Assembly (NCBI GenBank): GCA_003663535.1
Contig: QMUE01000044.1
Coordinates: forward strand, 1-7,666
DNA from: Thermococci archaeon
GTDB lineage: Archaea > Methanobacteriota_B > Thermococci > Thermococcales > Thermococcaceae
DNA length: 7,666 bases
Direction: 5' to 3'
Shown: positions 5,216 to 7,666 of the stretch, piece after piece
Layout of the letters: every line of letters starts with the position of its first letter
Position numbering within the stretch: position 1 is the stretch's first letter
Made by a program: the position numbers and the translations under genes
Notes under the pieces: generated by a model
The model's database searches: none
What the model saw: the letters and a program-made list of their open reading frames with translations, nothing else
Told to the model about the DNA's origin: nothing

Positions 5216-6736
5216 TTGATCCAGGCCTTTGTCAACGGAAAAATCTACACATCTTTTCAACCAAAGAAAGTTGCAGATGGAATTGTAATAGCACATGAAA
5301 AAATACTCTATGCTGGAGATAGCAAAAAAGCCACCAAAATTGTTAAAGAACTTGGAGGAGAGGTAATAGACCTTCAAGGAAAAACGATTTTGCCGGGGTT
5401 TATAGATTCCCACATGCACCTAGATACCCTCGGTCAGTCTCTGCACATGCTGGATCTCAATGGAACAATGAGTATCGATGAGTTTAAGAAAAAGCTCAAA
5501 AAATACGCGGAAAGCGTGGGAACAACGTGGATTCTCGGCTTCGGATGGGACCAAGAAGATTTGGGGCGATATCCAACAAAAGAGGACATAGATGAGGTGA
5601 TTAAAGACCGGCCGGTGTTTCTGTCTCGCACATGCTTCCATGCGGCGGTTCTAAACACAAAGGCAATTAAGCTCATAGGGCTTGAGGAAGGGGAAGACGT
5701 GGATCTAGAAAGGGGGATAGTAAAAGAGAACGCTTTAGAGAAGGTTAGGGATGTAATCAACCAAAATCTAACGGTTGAGGACTACAAACAATTTATTGAA
5801 GAAGGAGCCAAGTTTGCGCTCTCTCAAGGAGTCACAAGCATTGGCTTCGTGAGTGTAAACGAAAAAAGCCTTAGGGCACTTTTGGAGTTAGATAGCGAAG
5901 GAGAGCTCCCTATTAGGGTGTTTGTATACCTCAATCCCTCCCTTCTTGAGGAGTTGAAAAAACTTGGCCTTACTAGAAATATTGGAAGTAAGAGAGTAAA
6001 GATCATGGGGATAAAGATTCTTGCTGATGGGAGCCTTGGAGCTCGAACAGCATGGCTTTCTAAACCCTATGAAGATGCTCCTACAAGCGGCCACTCCAAT
6101 ATAAGCAAAGAAGAGCTAGAAAGAATCGTTCAAGAAGCCCAACAACTAGGTCTCCAAATGGCAGTCCATGCAATAGGAGATAGAACCATTGACATGGTGC
6201 TGGACGTTTATGAAAAATTTGGAGAAGAGAGATACCGCATAGAGCACGCTTCAATTATCAGGAAGGATCAGATAGAGAGAATGAAAAAGCTTGGAGCTGT
6301 GGTCTCGGTGCAGCCAAGATTTGTGATAAGTGACTGGTGGGCCGTACAGAGAGTTGGAAAAGAGAGGACCAAGTGGATTTACCCATTTAACAGCATGCTC
6401 AAAAAAGGCATCCCAATAGGCTTTGGGACAGACTCTCCGATAGAGGTGGTAAACCCGTGGGAGACGGTGTATGCCGCGGTAACAAGGGGGAAATTCGAGG
6501 GCATTGAGACCTACAGATACACAGAAGAAGAGTGCATATCCATTGAAGAAGCCCTGCACCTCTACATCTATGGCTCCGCGTACATAATGCATTCTGAAAA
6601 TGAGCTCGGGACGCTTGAAGAGGGGAAACTCGCAGACTTTATTATTGTTGATAAAGACCCCCTTGAGGTGGAGGAAAGGGAACTGAAAAATATAAGAGTT
6701 CTGGGAGCCTATGTAGGAGGTTCAAAGCTTTATTAA
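5216..6736 (+). CDS. Amidohydrolase family metal-dependent hydrolase (YtcJ-like, amidohydrolase_3)
   Basis: A 506-aa TIM-barrel metallohydrolase, probably cytoplasmic (no signal peptide). With TTG 5216 as residue 1, the metal-ligand pair of strand 1 is H66-M-H68 in 'GFIDSHMHLD', the likely bridging Lys is K267 in 'KILADGSLGARTAW', metal/active-site His are H318 ('HAIGD') and H344 ('RIEHASI'), and the catalytic Asp is D406 ('GFGTDSP'). A small beta-sandwich from both termini flanks the barrel: 'AFVNGKIYTSF' at the start, and 'GTLEEGKLADFIIVDKDPL' near the end. This group includes exoenzyme-like amidases and N-substituted formamide deformylase relatives; the substrate here is unknown. TTG at 5216 is chosen over ATG at 5192 because of the TATA and GGTGA positions. 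Its last 15 bp overlap the opposing peptidase gene. Confidence 0.92.
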   Translation: MIQAFVNGKIYTSFQPKKVADGIVIAHEKILYAGDSKKATKIVKELGGEVIDLQGKTILPGFIDSHMHLDTLGQSLHMLDLNGTMSIDEFKKKLKKYAESVGTTWILGFGWDQEDLGRYPTKEDIDEVIKDRPVFLSRTCFHAAVLNTKAIKLIGLEEGEDVDLERGIVKENALEKVRDVINQNLTVEDYKQFIEEGAKFALSQGVTSIGFVSVNEKSLRALLELDSEGELPIRVFVYLNPSLLEELKKLGLTRNIGSKRVKIMGIKILADGSLGARTAWLSKPYEDAPTSGHSNISKEELERIVQEAQQLGLQMAVHAIGDRTIDMVLDVYEKFGEERYRIEHASIIRKDQIERMKKLGAVVSVQPRFVISDWWAVQRVGKERTKWIYPFNSMLKKGIPIGFGTDSPIEVVNPWETVYAAVTRGKFEGIETYRYTEEECISIEEALHLYIYGSAYIMHSENELGTLEEGKLADFIIVDKDPLEVEERELKNIRVLGAYVGGSKLY

Positions 6737-7666
6737 CTCCCTTTCTGCATTCGTCAGTCGCCTCCCCTTTTTCCCTTCTACAACAACATCATCCTCTATC
6801 CTCACCCCTCCAAGCTGGGAGATATAAATTCCGGGTTCGATGGTAAATGTCATGCCTCTCTCGAGCACCCTTTCATTTTTTGGGCCTATGTAAGGTTCTT
6901 CATGAACATCCAGGCCCAAACCGTGGCCCGTCCTATGAATGAAATACTCCCCATAACCTTTGCTCGATATGTATTCTCTCGCTACACTATCAACTTCTTT
7001 AGCCCTTATTCCCTCGCGAACCGTTTGAAAAGCCCTTTCTTGGGCCTCTCTAACGACTTCATACGCCTCTCTGAGTTTTTCATTGATCTCTCCAATTGCT
7101 ACGGTTCGTGTTATATCTGAGCAGTAACCTCTGTATTTCGCTCCAAAGTCGAGCACCACAAGGTCTCCACGTCTTATTTTCCTCTCACTGGGAGTATGGT
7201 GAGGATTTGCCGCATTTTCACCAGCTGCAACTATAGGAGTAAATGAGATGCCATCGCCCTTTTCTCGAATCAAGAACTCAATCTCCAGTGCCACCTGCTT
7301 CTCACTTTTGCCATCCAGACCTCTACTTATTATCTCATAGAAAACTTCATCTGCTATCTGAGCTGCTTTTTTCATCAGCTTTATTTCTTCTCCGTCTTTT
7401 CTCATTCTCATTTCCTTTGTAACATTGCTTAGGGGAACAAACTCATAGTTTCTCAAAAGCTTCTCAATGTTAATCAGAAAGCTCGCCCTCATTGTATCTT
7501 CCACCAGAATTCTACCACCCGTTAAGTTTAACGACTTCAGGAGTTTTTTAAGGAGCTTATAGGGATCTTCCTCATCACTCCAGAATATTGTGCTTTCCCA
7601 GTCAACTTCATTTTCATATAATTTGGGTGCTATTAGAGTGCTTTCACCCCCTCTGTTTATTACCAA
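6722..7666 (-). CDS. pepQ: Xaa-Pro dipeptidase / M24 family peptidase (5' end outside window)
   Basis: The 314 visible residues hold the end of the N-terminal creatinase-like domain and the complete C-terminal pita-bread catalytic domain. Counting from the edge codon, the five metal ligands are D173 ('LVVLDFGA'), D184 ('CSDITRTV'), H248 ('RTGHGLG'), E277 ('TIEPGIY') and E291 ('GGVRIED'). The conserved 'NPHHTPS' His and the Arg of 'GVRIED' are also present. Prolidases of this type cleave Xaa-Pro dipeptides with Co2+ or Mn2+ in the cytoplasm. The frame is still open at base 7666; comparison with the 348-aa P. furiosus prolidase suggests about 35 residues are missing, so the TTG at the edge is not the start. 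It may be a second prolidase paralogue or an aminopeptidase P-like enzyme; Thermococcales carry several M24 members. The TGA at 6722-6724 lies inside the amidohydrolase gene. Confidence 0.92.
   Translation of the reverse strand: MVINRGGESTLIAPKLYENEVDWESTIFWSDEEDPYKLLKKLLKSLNLTGGRILVEDTMRASFLINIEKLLRNYEFVPLSNVTKEMRMRKDGEEIKLMKKAAQIADEVFYEIISRGLDGKSEKQVALEIEFLIREKGDGISFTPIVAAGENAANPHHTPSERKIRRGDLVVLDFGAKYRGYCSDITRTVAIGEINEKLREAYEVVREAQERAFQTVREGIRAKEVDSVAREYISSKGYGEYFIHRTGHGLGLDVHEEPYIGPKNERVLERGMTFTIEPGIYISQLGGVRIEDDVVVEGKKGRRLTNAERELIKL

Noticed and set aside
7664..7666. TTG at the right edge as the start of the peptidase gene
   Set aside because: It begins in the middle of the N-terminal domain; about 35 residues expected for a prolidase are missing and the frame is open to the edge.

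Overview
The window looks like part of a low-GC genome of the order Thermococcales (Thermococcus or a close relative). The evidence is: an RNase HII whose length and catalytic residue numbers match the Thermococcus kodakarensis enzyme, an SnatA-type MarC transporter, an archaeal-length FtsY, archaeal TATA boxes about 25 bp ahead of GGTGA ribosome binding sites, and an archaeal C/D box guide RNA. Genus and species cannot be fixed by eye.

Layout. 1-1185 (+) is the 3' part of a multi-pass membrane protein resembling PMT/GT39-type glycosyltransferases; its reading frame is open to the left edge. Converging on it, and overlapping it by 32 bp, is a minus-strand operon (3433-1154): an ABC-3-family metal-uptake ATPase, its permease, and rnhB (RNase HII). 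A perfect 14-bp palindrome, TTAGGTCTACCTAA, lies between the TATA box and the start of this operon and looks like a DtxR/MntR-type metal-repressor operator. Upstream on the same strand is a tight ftsY-MarC/SnatA pair (5025-3482).

The 190 bp between ftsY and a divergent amidohydrolase gene (5216-6736, +) is not empty. It holds two divergent TATA promoters and, on the minus strand, an untracked C/D box sRNA with near-perfect C, D', C' and D boxes and two 12-nt guides. One guide is complementary to the conserved GAUAGCUGGU segment of 23S rRNA. The right end is a prolidase-family (M24) peptidase on the minus strand, cut by the window edge, converging on the amidohydrolase with a 15-bp overlap.

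How the genes relate: ftsY (protein targeting) and the SnatA transporter are probably co-transcribed. The metal transporter and the metal-dependent RNase HII probably share one metal-responsive promoter. The amidohydrolase and the peptidase are metalloenzymes with no visible shared pathway. Most genes here are ordinary housekeeping genes. The items worth a second look are the guide RNA, the metal operator, two start-codon corrections and the PIP-box-like tail of RNase HII. I found no CRISPR array, transposon, integrase or defence island.
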